Both the position numbers and the translations under genes were made by a program. From the IMG/VR virus record IMGVR_UViG_3300049846_001905, positions 1 through 20,954 of that record: a DNA stretch of 20,954 nucleotides; one strand, 5' to 3'. Positions 1 through 6,940 of the stretch are shown here, piece after piece (positions within the stretch are counted from its first letter, which is position 1; each line of letters begins with the position of its first letter). Source of the stretch: a virus. A model generated the notes under the pieces. It did no database searches. It was not told the DNA's origin and saw only the letters and a program-made list of their open reading frames with translations.

Positions 1-2
1 AA

Positions 3-1046
3 ACTGAGCTTTTAAACCATTTAGCGAAGCTAAAAAGCGCGCTTTTAGCGCGAGGGTGGAGCGCAGAGCAGGCAGATCTTTTGTGTAATCAGTTGGTCGC
101 TTCAAATAGATACTCTTTCAACAAAGCTCACTCGATGTCGTACGCGATTGTGGGTTATAATACTGCGTACTTGAAGCACCACTATCCCCTAGAGTTCTGG
201 GCAGCGGAGCTAAGTATCTTTGGACGAGTTGAGGAGAAGCTTAAATCTTACGCTACTATTCTTGGTAGCGTAATACTTCAGCCGTCTATCTCAGCTTCTA
301 AGGCTACAACGTGGCAAATCGAAGGTAAGAAGCTTAGAGCTCCACTGTCTGTGATTAAGGGTTTAGGACCCGCAGCGACAACTGCTATCACTGCTCACGC
401 TCCATACACGTCAATTAAGGACTTCGCGACTAGATGTAACGGACGCATGGTCAATCGCGGTGTTTTTACTAAACTCGTATTAGCCGGACTGTTTGATGAC
501 TTTAACATGACAATACCAGATATGCTCAAAGAGTATTGGTCTGTTAAAAAAATTAAAGACGATATTCCAGAAGATGTTTTAAACCTAAATAAAATCGGTG
601 TGTTTATTCATAAAGCGCAGCTTAACTTACTGATGACAGATAAGCTGTCTCATGTAGTTAGTGATTCTTTACCTAACTGGATTCCTACGAAAAACGCTGC
701 AATTCCATATGTTTTACGAGACACTAATCACTTTATGATCGCTGATGTGGCTACTGCAGTTAAGTATATTGAGAAAAGAGATCCAAAGCGAGCAGATCAG
801 TTGGTATATATGGTCGCCTTATATAAAGGATCGAGTGTAGAGACTACGAAAACCGGCAAGAAGTTACTAAAAATATCTCTTCAAGATGGCAGCTCTACGT
901 TTGACGCTGTTGATTGGAATAACCCAGTGCCTCCAAGGTTTCCAATTAACACCCCAGTGTTAATTCACGGAAAGATTAAGAGAGGGTATAAGGTCCCTGT
1001 GGAGATTAATATTACCTTCAAGGGTTCTATCGAAAAATTAACTTAG
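3..1046 (+). CDS. dnaE: DNA polymerase III alpha subunit (family C), C-terminal part, 5' partial
   Basis: Catalytic subunit of a bacterial-type replicative polymerase; only the C-terminal ~347 residues are in the window. The frame is open without a stop from the left edge, so the TTG at 81 is an internal codon and not a start. The first ~60 residues match the end of the family-C fingers region: a YSFNKAHSMSYA motif (typical GYGFNKSHAxAYA) followed by YNTAYLKHHYPLEFWAA (typical YQTAYLKAHYPxEFxAA). Next comes a helix-hairpin-helix segment around nt 350-450 (VIKGLGPAA). The last ~100 residues (nt 740-1040) look like the OB-fold found at alpha C-termini. No beta-clamp or epsilon gene is in view. 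Most phages encode family A or B polymerases, so a family-C enzyme is a minority arrangement. The assignment is confident; the full length and presence of a PHP domain cannot be seen. Confidence 0.93.
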   Translation, partial: TELLNHLAKLKSALLARGWSAEQADLLCNQLVASNRYSFNKAHSMSYAIVGYNTAYLKHHYPLEFWAAELSIFGRVEEKLKSYATILGSVILQPSISASKATTWQIEGKKLRAPLSVIKGLGPAATTAITAHAPYTSIKDFATRCNGRMVNRGVFTKLVLAGLFDDFNMTIPDMLKEYWSVKKIKDDIPEDVLNLNKIGVFIHKAQLNLLMTDKLSHVVSDSLPNWIPTKNAAIPYVLRDTNHFMIADVATAVKYIEKRDPKRADQLVYMVALYKGSSVETTKTGKKLLKISLQDGSSTFDAVDWNNPVPPRFPINTPVLIHGKIKRGYKVPVEINITFKGSIEKLT

Positions 1047-1054
1047 GAGTTATT

Positions 1055-1666
1055 ATGCAACGCACTTTCTTAACCTCTAGTCCAGAAACTCTGGAAAACT
1101 ATCAGGTTATCGTGGACTTACCTCGGTACGAGATCCCACTCGCCAGAGCCTTACTACGAAGGGATATTCAAAAGGCGGATAAGTTTCTAAAAGACTCCGA
1201 GCCGCTCAACGTCGTCACCACGGTGAATAACATTAAAACCTTCGTTGACGAGCTGCAAGGTCTTGATCCTGAGCTTGACGCTGGTCGCATTCCTTACACC
1301 AACTACGTTGGATTAGGGTTTAAAACCACTGGAGATGCAGTGAAGTGGGCTAGAACTTTTGTCGCTCGCTTCTTTCCAAATACCGAAGAGAAGCTTCTAA
1401 AGAAAACGCTTCTTACTATCCCTCTCTCTAAAACAGAGATCATCTGGCTCGGCGGCGAAAAGTACTTAGGATTCGTAGAGGCTATCGCGACTTCTCCATC
1501 TACAGACGAGCTAGTGAAAGCTAACAGCGCGAGTAACATTGAAGCTGCTCAACCTCAGTTAACTATGGAAGATGTTAAGAGAAAGCGAGCTGAGATAGCA
1601 GCCCGTCAGGCTGCCAAAAAGAATGGTATAAAGGATACTGGGACATCAACGGTGTCGCCAGAGTAA
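1055..1666 (+). CDS. Hypothetical protein in replication cluster (203 aa)
   Basis: I do not recognise a family. The ATG at 1055 is 8 nt after the polymerase stop and has a good Shine-Dalgarno (AGGAG, 1044-1048) overlapping that stop, so the two genes are probably cotranscribed and translationally linked. The protein appears soluble, with mixed alpha/beta content in residues 1-145. A C-terminal Lys/Arg/Ala-rich helix (about residues 170-192) is followed by a short disordered Ser/Thr tail. There is no signal peptide, membrane segment or Cys/His cluster. Lying between the polymerase and the SSB gene, it may be a replication accessory factor, but that is inference from position only. Confidence 0.75.
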   Translation: MQRTFLTSSPETLENYQVIVDLPRYEIPLARALLRRDIQKADKFLKDSEPLNVVTTVNNIKTFVDELQGLDPELDAGRIPYTNYVGLGFKTTGDAVKWARTFVARFFPNTEEKLLKKTLLTIPLSKTEIIWLGGEKYLGFVEAIATSPSTDELVKANSASNIEAAQPQLTMEDVKRKRAEIAARQAAKKNGIKDTGTSTVSPE

Positions 1667-1708
1667 CAGTTTTAGAAACGCCATTTTAGGCACACACTTG
1701 GAGATTTT

Positions 1709-2635
1709 ATGTCAGAAGAATTGAATTTAAATGGTATGGTATCATCCGGTCGACGAGACATCAAGCGATTCAAAGTAACTGATGGTAGTCACATTTTCCG
1801 CATCCTCCCCCCATTCGGAACTAATCACAACAACGTTCCTTCTCGTGAAATCCAGCTTCATTGGGGATTCGCTAAAAAAGACGGGAAAACCTCACCAGTA
1901 CCTTGCTCTTATCCTCATGAGCAATACTGCCCTATTTGCGAGTTTGTAAAAGCTGAAGAGGCTAGAGCAGAACGCGAGAAAGCTCTCGGTAACACTGAGA
2001 AAGCAAAAGAGATACTTGAGGCTGCAAGCCAATTCAAGGCGAAGCGCTCGTTCCTGCTGAACGCTTCTAATAAAGCCGGCGAAATCGGTATCTTAGAGAT
2101 TCCGAAAACAGCGTTAGAAGCGGCTAAAGATTTATTTCAGCAGTACCAAAATAGGTACAACAAAAACCCAGTGAGTTTGACCACTGGCGTGTGGCTTGTG
2201 TTTAGCCGAACTGGTAAGGGTTTTAACACCACCTACTCTGTAGAGTTTAACAAAACCATACTCACTCTACCTGATGGAGATCAAGTGGAGAAGCTTGATA
2301 CTTCGCCGTTAGCTGCTAATATCGTCGAGAATTATCAGAAACTAGCTTATGATATTCATAAGATGTATCCACCTGTCGCTTCGTCAGACCTCAAGAAAAT
2401 CTTGGGTGGCGCTCCAATCGATGAAGTTATCGTTCGTAAGCAAAAATCTGACGAAGAGGCTCCTTCAGAGCCAGTCGCAGAGGCTCCAAAACCGGTCGCT
2501 GCTGCTAAAGCTCCTCCTGCAGCTAAACCAGTCGCTAAAGCTCCTGCTAAGGCTGCCGCGAAGCCTGAACCAGCTCCTGAACTGGAATTAGATCAAGAAA
2601 CCAGTGAATTAATGGACTTACTAAACGACGAGTAA
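1709..2635 (+). CDS. gp32-like single-stranded DNA-binding protein
   Basis: Probable ssDNA-binding protein that coats replication and recombination intermediates. Three visible features point to the T4 gp32 type. The N-terminal part is basic (RRDIKRFKV). A zinc-site pattern H51-X14-C66-X7-C74-X2-C77 resembles gp32's H-X12-C-X9-C-X2-C and sits in the OB-like core. The C-terminus is a long Ala/Pro/Lys linker (about residues 247-285) ending in an acidic tail (ELELD...LMDLLNDE), as in SSBs that recruit partner proteins. The length, 308 aa, is close to gp32's 301. ATG at 1709 has GGAG at 1699-1702. Neighbours are a polymerase upstream and a RecA-like recombinase downstream, as expected. Sequence identity to gp32 is clearly low, so the call rests on architecture. 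Confidence 0.83.
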   Translation: MSEELNLNGMVSSGRRDIKRFKVTDGSHIFRILPPFGTNHNNVPSREIQLHWGFAKKDGKTSPVPCSYPHEQYCPICEFVKAEEARAEREKALGNTEKAKEILEAASQFKAKRSFLLNASNKAGEIGILEIPKTALEAAKDLFQQYQNRYNKNPVSLTTGVWLVFSRTGKGFNTTYSVEFNKTILTLPDGDQVEKLDTSPLAANIVENYQKLAYDIHKMYPPVASSDLKKILGGAPIDEVIVRKQKSDEEAPSEPVAEAPKPVAAAKAPPAAKPVAKAPAKAAAKPEPAPELELDQETSELMDLLNDE

Positions 2636-2638
2636 TTT

Positions 2639-3010
2639 ATGAGCTATGAAAAGTATGATCCATACTTGGCTCTACTGGAATTTAAAGATGTGTCTCCGTT
2701 AGAAGCGGAGCGCATCGCTGAAAAATGCTTTCACGCACAATCCTGGATCGTGAAAGATCTATCAGACGCTGAGTATAAAGAATTGTTATTATCTGACAAT
2801 AATAGCATCGTAGAGTCAGAGCTGTTGCTAACTACACCAGATAACTTAACTAACGCACCTGCTCGCCAAGCTTGGGTTGTTACGCGACCAGCTAGAAAAG
2901 AGATTTACGAGAGGTACGCGAAAAGTAAGGTGAATACTGAATATTTAAAGCGTCTGTTCAGGTTGTTTGAGAGTGCTCAGATTTACTACGGCAATAAGGC
3001 TCGACGATGA
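2639..3010 (+). CDS. Hypothetical protein (123 aa)
   Basis: I do not recognise this small soluble, mostly helical protein. Its ATG follows the SSB stop by 3 nt, and its TGA overlaps the ATG of the HNH gene (ATGA at 3007-3010), so it is firmly part of the operon. The GACGAG just upstream gives only a weak ribosome-binding site; coupling to the SSB gene probably drives translation. The composition is charged, with a basic helical C-terminus (RLFRLFESAQIYYGNKARR) and no Cys pair, signal or membrane segment. Its position between SSB and recombinase is the only hint of a role in DNA metabolism. Confidence 0.72.
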   Translation: MSYEKYDPYLALLEFKDVSPLEAERIAEKCFHAQSWIVKDLSDAEYKELLLSDNNSIVESELLLTTPDNLTNAPARQAWVVTRPARKEIYERYAKSKVNTEYLKRLFRLFESAQIYYGNKARR

Positions 3011-3684
3011 AAAGAACTTCTGGTAAACGGAAGAAGAAGCCCACTTACAATAGAACCTCCGTGATTAGAGGCGCGCTTCGGCGCGCTTTTTCTCGCGACC
3101 CAATTGTGGGGGATGTTTTAAGTGAAGGTAGGCGGTTTTATCAGAAGTTTAACAAAGATGGTTCAAGAGCCAAGAAGGATGGCGTTGAGCGGCACTGCCA
3201 GGTGTGCAATCAATGGGTAAGAGCCCCTATCGGGGTATCAGTGGATCATATCGACCCAGTTGTACCCCTAAATGGGTCTTTTGACCCCAAAAACCCCGAC
3301 TGGGTTATGTTTATGAACCGTTTATGGTGCGATAAGTCAAATCTTCAAAGAATATGCGACTCGTGTCACGACGCCAAGACGAAGAGAGAGCGTGTAGAGC
3401 GCAAAATGCAATCTAACTTAAGGAATACAGAGATGCAATCAACTGCAGTCAAGCCAGATAAAATTGAGCTTAAAACCACTGGTGATGGGTTTTCTACAGG
3501 CGCTAACAGCGCCTTATACATTAATGGAGTCAAACTTACCGGCGTAACTCGAGTCGCCATTGAGGTTGCTGCTGGAGGATTAGCTCAAGTAACAGTCCAA
3601 ATGGTCGGTAACGTCTCTGCAAACATTAACGGTGAAGCTGAGCTGCGTAACGCTTTTGGCGATGATGGTGAAACGAATGAGTAA
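3007..3684 (+). CDS. HNH endonuclease-like protein with beta-rich C-terminal domain
   Basis: Probable metal-dependent DNA endonuclease. The HNH signature spans residues 64-121: C64-X2-C67, the DH pair at 80-81 followed by IDP, N112, and C117-X2-C120-H121, the last set forming the structural zinc site with C64/C67. The N-terminus is very basic (about residues 1-30). After a linker, residues 150-215 form a repetitive beta-strand domain (ALYINGVKLTGVTRVAIEV, then VTVQMVGNVSANINGEAEL), a kind of module I associate with small phage virion proteins rather than nucleases. ATG overlaps the upstream stop (ATGA), and the stop overlaps the recombinase start. It may be a packaging or homing HNH; replication context does not decide. 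A terminator-shaped hairpin lies inside codons 21-29. Confidence 0.8.
   Translation: MKRTSGKRKKKPTYNRTSVIRGALRRAFSRDPIVGDVLSEGRRFYQKFNKDGSRAKKDGVERHCQVCNQWVRAPIGVSVDHIDPVVPLNGSFDPKNPDWVMFMNRLWCDKSNLQRICDSCHDAKTKRERVERKMQSNLRNTEMQSTAVKPDKIELKTTGDGFSTGANSALYINGVKLTGVTRVAIEVAAGGLAQVTVQMVGNVSANINGEAELRNAFGDDGETNE
3069..3092 (+). terminator. Terminator-like hairpin inside the HNH coding sequence
   Basis: GCGCGC (3071-3076), loop TTCG (3077-3080), GCGCGC (3081-3086), then TTTTTC (3087-3092). With A-T and G-T pairs outside, the stem reaches about 8 bp. The very stable TTCG tetraloop on a G+C stem followed by five T is the textbook form of a rho-independent terminator. It lies only about 60 nt into the HNH frame. 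It could attenuate transcription into the HNH and recombinase genes, or be a by-product of the encoded GALRRAFS peptide. Function is not shown. Confidence 0.5.
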
Positions 3685-4612
3685 TTTTGACTTATCGCTT
3701 ATACGCGGACATATCAACGCAGCTCTTGGTAAAGAAGCGGTCAAAATCGCTTCCGAAGTGATGTATGTGGACCCAAACAACCCAGCTCACTGGGTGGTGA
3801 TGCCTCCTTGGTTCAAGGAGCTATCTACTGTACCTGGGCTGCCGTTTGGGTACATAGTTGAGTTTGTTGGTTTACCTAACGCTGGCAAAACGACAGCTGG
3901 GATCATCGCTTTAGCTCAAGCGCAAGAGCAAGGATACATCACTGTATTGATTGACGTTGAGCGCAAGTTTCCCTTTAATCGGGCCACCTCGATGGGTGTA
4001 AACCGCGAGAAGCTTATTATCATATCTGAGCCTACTATTGAGGAGAACTTCAACGTTCTTGAGCACACTCAAAAGGCTATTCATCAAGAGTATCCTGACG
4101 CTAAGGTTGTTGTTCTTTATGACTCTATAGTAGTCGGCTCTACTCGCGCAGATATGGGCAAATCAACTCTTGATCCTCAGGTTATGGCAGATCAAGCGAA
4201 GGTGTTGAAACGGATGCTGCGGCGTCAAGTCGTGCTGTGCGCAGAGTGCAACTGTGTGTTTATCGCTATTAATCAGATGCACGGTAACCCTAACCCAGCA
4301 GCTCACGGAGCTCCATCACTATCAGGCGGTAAGGGTATTGAGTACGCTAAAGCTATCTCAATTACGTTTCAGAAAGTGGGAAACTTGCCGCCTAAGACGG
4401 TTAATGGAGTTAAGTATCAGCGTGGAATTATCACTAAGATTAAGACCACGAAGAATCACTTGCAGCAAGGTGACCTCAGCTTGGCTGACGCGTTGCTTCA
4501 CGTAACCGCTGACGATATGGTTATTGCTGTGGTTAATAAGAAATCCAAAAAAGCTACTATCGAGAACGCAGAGGTAGATATTGAGGTTGATGAAGGTGAA
4601 ACCCTAGAGTAA
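3677..4612 (+). CDS. RecA/UvsX-like recombinase
   Basis: ATP-dependent strand-exchange protein for phage recombination and recombination-dependent replication. Walker A is GLPNAGKTT (residues 65-73), Walker B is KVVVLYD (143-149), and an AINQMHG segment (197-203) followed by a Gly-rich GAPSLSGGKG loop matches the L1/L2 DNA-binding region of RecA-family proteins. The C-terminus is acidic, as in RecA. The length, 311 aa, lies between short Sak4-type ATPases and RecA (about 350). I chose ATG 3677: it has GGTGA at 3667-3671 with 5-nt spacing and overlaps the HNH stop. The frame is open upstream to 3632, but that would create a long overlap. Neighbours (SSB, gp47-like nuclease) support the role. 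RecA versus UvsX versus Sak4 subfamily is not resolved by eye. Confidence 0.88.
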   Translation: MSNFDLSLIRGHINAALGKEAVKIASEVMYVDPNNPAHWVVMPPWFKELSTVPGLPFGYIVEFVGLPNAGKTTAGIIALAQAQEQGYITVLIDVERKFPFNRATSMGVNREKLIIISEPTIEENFNVLEHTQKAIHQEYPDAKVVVLYDSIVVGSTRADMGKSTLDPQVMADQAKVLKRMLRRQVVLCAECNCVFIAINQMHGNPNPAAHGAPSLSGGKGIEYAKAISITFQKVGNLPPKTVNGVKYQRGIITKIKTTKNHLQQGDLSLADALLHVTADDMVIAVVNKKSKKATIENAEVDIEVDEGETLE

Positions 4613-4630
4613 CAATTTATATATCATGGG

Positions 4631-4682
4631 GTATAAATTCAATCAGTAAGCGGTTGAATTTATATCTCAAGTTGTATAAAAT
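4631..4682 (+). promoter_or_regulatory. Promoter with overlapping inverted repeat upstream of gp47-like gene
   Basis: The 87-nt gap between recombinase and nuclease holds an exact 11-bp inverted repeat: TATAAATTCAA at 4632-4642 and TTGAATTTATA at 4654-4664, separated by 11 nt. A sigma70-like promoter overlaps its right arm: TTGAAT (4654-4659), a 17-nt spacer and TAAAAT (4677-4682), about 18 nt before the GTG start. Such a geometry fits an operator, although an RNA hairpin at the end of the recombinase message is possible. No binding protein is identified. Confidence 0.5.
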
Positions 4683-4699
4683 ACACCAAGGAACACTCT

Positions 4700-5695
4700 G
4701 TGAAAGTATTACTAATTGGCGATCCTCACCTAAAAGCTTCCGCTCTTAAGCAAGTCGAAATCTTCTTAGACTGGCTGCAGTCCCTTATCATCTCCACTCA
4801 GCCAGACATCATCGTAAACCTTGGCGATACGTTTCATACACATAACGTGGTTCGCTCCGAAGTGATGTCTTTCGTAGATCGCCACATTCGCTGGCTCGTC
4901 ACGCATTACAACGGCACTGCCTACATACTTGTAGGAAACCACGATATGGCCCACCATACCAACTCGGAAGTGCACGCTTGGATTCCGTATAAAGCTATGT
5001 ACGAAGGCGTGGTTATCGTTGATAGACCGATGAGCGTGAACGGTAAGTTTAGCTTGTTGCCGTACATTGACGACGTCTCTTCGTTTGACACTCACCTTCA
5101 AGCCGCGATGCTCTCTACTCCCTTAATTTTTTGCCATCAAACCTTCAAGAACGCTAACCTTGGCTTCACTCTAACGAAAGAGGGTGCTGTAGTACCCGAG
5201 AATTATAGCGGCCAAATCATCTCTGGTCACATTCATACAGCCCAAGATTTGGGTTGCGTGTGGTATCCCGGCACTGCGTACGCTCAGGAAGCCGCTGACC
5301 ACGATCAAGTCAAAGGCATTTACGTGTACAACTCTGAGACGCGAGGGCGAACTTTCTTTCGCTCTCCACTCCCTCAGTGGATGACGTACAGGTCAACCCC
5401 CGCGAACGTAGAGGCAGTTATCCGCCTTATGAACAAAGATGATAAAAATCACTTAGTTATAGAAGGACCTGGAACAGAGGTTAACGCTGTGGTAGACAGT
5501 CGACTATTTAAAGCTCTTAAGCAAGAGTATGGGTTTACAGTGAAGAAGTCTGCCACTCACGCCATCAAGTCGTCTAATAGCTTAAAGAAAGTGCACTCAA
5601 TGGAATCAGCTGTTGTAGAATACATTGACAAGATCTATGACGGTTCTGTAGATCGTGAGAAACTTAAAGAGAAGTGTCTACTTTCTCTTAAATAA
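4700..5695 (+). CDS. SbcD/Mre11/gp47-like metallophosphoesterase nuclease
   Basis: Probable nuclease subunit of an SbcCD/gp46-gp47-type DNA end-processing complex. All calcineurin-like phosphoesterase motifs are visible: GDPHL with D8 and H10, GDTFHTH with D43, GNHD at 79-82, H146 in CHQTF, and SGHIH at 175-179. Length, 331 aa, matches T4 gp47 (339). Residues beyond about 225 form the capping/ATPase-partner region. Start is GTG 4700, preceded by AAGGA (4688-4692) at 7 nt. In T4 the ATPase partner gp46 lies beside gp47; no gp46/SbcC gene is present in this window, so it must lie elsewhere or come from the host. It would act with the upstream recombinase and SSB. Confidence 0.9.
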   Translation: MKVLLIGDPHLKASALKQVEIFLDWLQSLIISTQPDIIVNLGDTFHTHNVVRSEVMSFVDRHIRWLVTHYNGTAYILVGNHDMAHHTNSEVHAWIPYKAMYEGVVIVDRPMSVNGKFSLLPYIDDVSSFDTHLQAAMLSTPLIFCHQTFKNANLGFTLTKEGAVVPENYSGQIISGHIHTAQDLGCVWYPGTAYAQEAADHDQVKGIYVYNSETRGRTFFRSPLPQWMTYRSTPANVEAVIRLMNKDDKNHLVIEGPGTEVNAVVDSRLFKALKQEYGFTVKKSATHAIKSSNSLKKVHSMESAVVEYIDKIYDGSVDREKLKEKCLLSLK

Positions 5696-5706
5696 AGAGG
5701 TTCAAG

Positions 5707-6489
5707 ATGAAACTGTTGGTATCTGCGTTTTTAATTATGTTATGTATGCTATCCAAGACTGCGTCAGCTGTTGTAGAGCGAGGTAAGCTAGATGTTATTG
5801 AGATGACTAGCAAAAATGTAATTATTCTTCAAGATCAAGTGACGGAATCGTCGGTAAGTAGCGTGATTTCGCAGCTTATGCAGACAGAGAGTGAAGACAT
5901 CGTCTTGTATATTAACTCTCCTGGTGGTGAGGTTATCGCTGGTAGTAAGCTTATTAACGCGATGTACGCTTCAGGAAAGAACATTGTATGTGTAGCTGAT
6001 TTTGCGGTCTCAATGGCTTTTTCTATATTTCAAGCATGCCCTGTTAGGTATATCGTCCCATCGTCTATTTTAATGCAGCACCAGATATCATACGGCGTGA
6101 GAGGTAGCTCCGAACAAATTCAAGTGCAGGTGCAATTTTCGGAAACTATAGCTAAAACTTTGAATAACTTAGACGCTGCCAGGCTGAAGATTCACCCAGA
6201 CACTTTGCAAAGATACATTCAGAAGGAGTGGTGGCTGTACGATGAACAGATTTTGCAACACAACGCTGCAGACAAGATGATTTTGGTAAAGTGCTCCGCA
6301 GAGCTCACGAAAAGTACTCGTAAAGAAATTGTTGAAACTATTTTTGGTGAAGTAGAGGTGACTTGGAGTGGATGTCCACTGATATTACAGGCTTTACAGG
6401 TGAAAATACCTGAGGCTGGTAAAGAAAAAATGACCGATCTAATAGAGCAGATTTCAAATAAAAATTGGAAAAATCGACGTTATGAATGA
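5707..6489 (+). CDS. ClpP-fold serine protease with predicted signal peptide
   Basis: ClpP/crotonase-fold serine peptidase (S14/S49-like). YINSPGGEVIAGS (residues 68-80) is the oxyanion-loop signature; ADFAVSMAF places the nucleophile at S102; SSILMQHQISYG places the histidine at H125. The third triad residue is unclear: the segment KEWWLYDEQ aligns with the usual D-x-W/F-sAeEA region and appears to carry Glu instead of Asp. Residues 1-21 look like a signal peptide: K2, a hydrophobic core, then TASA followed by V22, a good signal-peptidase-I site. The mature protein would be periplasmic or membrane-associated, which is unusual for a phage ClpP homologue; head-maturation ClpP-like proteases are cytoplasmic. 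The gene sits upstream of the terminase, and a separate prohead protease is encoded at 18465. The substrate is unknown. Confidence 0.82.
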   Translation: MKLLVSAFLIMLCMLSKTASAVVERGKLDVIEMTSKNVIILQDQVTESSVSSVISQLMQTESEDIVLYINSPGGEVIAGSKLINAMYASGKNIVCVADFAVSMAFSIFQACPVRYIVPSSILMQHQISYGVRGSSEQIQVQVQFSETIAKTLNNLDAARLKIHPDTLQRYIQKEWWLYDEQILQHNAADKMILVKCSAELTKSTRKEIVETIFGEVEVTWSGCPLILQALQVKIPEAGKEKMTDLIEQISNKNWKNRRYE

Positions 6490-6940
6490 GAATGATTTTA
6501 GAGCTGCATCAGATGACGTATGGTTAATGAACTTAGGGTATATCACTGAACACAGTGAGCAAAATCTTATGTTATATGGACACCTTGCGGCACCTGGTGT
6601 ACAGCACGTTGAGCTGATGCTTGATTCTAAGAAGTTAGAAATTCACTACGCCATCTTCCTCAACGCTAAAAGTTACCGATGGTATAAGCTTCAGAGATAC
6701 TTGAGTTCTAAAGATGGACTACTGAGTAAGTTAATGTTATTCTTAGTGTTACGATCCGTTGGGTCGTACGACCCTGAAAGTCGACTCAAGCGGTGTGTCA
6801 CAGACTACGCCGGTCCTGTATGGAGAGTTTTTACTGAGGTTATCAATGTCAAGCAATACCTCAAAATCACTAGTGGCGGTAGAGCCGAAGGTTGGGTTTT
6901 CAAAGACCGACCTCGTGAAAATTCAGGAATACCAAGATAA
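6482..6940 (+). CDS. Hypothetical protein (152 aa)
   Basis: I do not recognise a family. ATG 6482 overlaps the stop of the ClpP-like gene by 8 nt, which suggests translational coupling. The protein has an N-terminal alpha/beta part (HVELMLDSKKLEIHYAIF) and a helical middle (about residues 62-95, with a short hydrophobic run LMLFLVLRSV that is too short for a confident membrane helix). The C-terminus overlaps the next gene in another frame for 95 nt. That long overlap suggests either that the last ~30 residues are under constraint from both frames or that one boundary has shifted recently. No catalytic motif is visible. Confidence 0.68.
   Translation: MNENDFRAASDDVWLMNLGYITEHSEQNLMLYGHLAAPGVQHVELMLDSKKLEIHYAIFLNAKSYRWYKLQRYLSSKDGLLSKLMLFLVLRSVGSYDPESRLKRCVTDYAGPVWRVFTEVINVKQYLKITSGGRAEGWVFKDRPRENSGIPR

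Noticed and set aside
36-52. GC hairpin (CGCGC, loop TTTTA, GCGCG) near the left edge
   Set aside because: Only 5 bp, within polymerase coding sequence, and not followed by a T run.
81-1046. TTG at 81 as the start of a short polymerase-like gene
   Set aside because: The frame is open to the left edge and the encoded residues upstream also fit the alpha subunit, so the gene simply enters from outside the window.
2469-2580. GCTCCT/GCTAAA-like repeats at the end of the SSB gene as a regulatory repeat
   Set aside because: They encode the Ala/Pro/Lys linker and vary at the DNA level, so a low-complexity protein linker explains them.
4766-5101. Minus-strand ORF of 111 codons inside the gp47-like gene
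   Set aside because: Antisense shadow of a gene whose catalytic motifs are all intact in the + frame.
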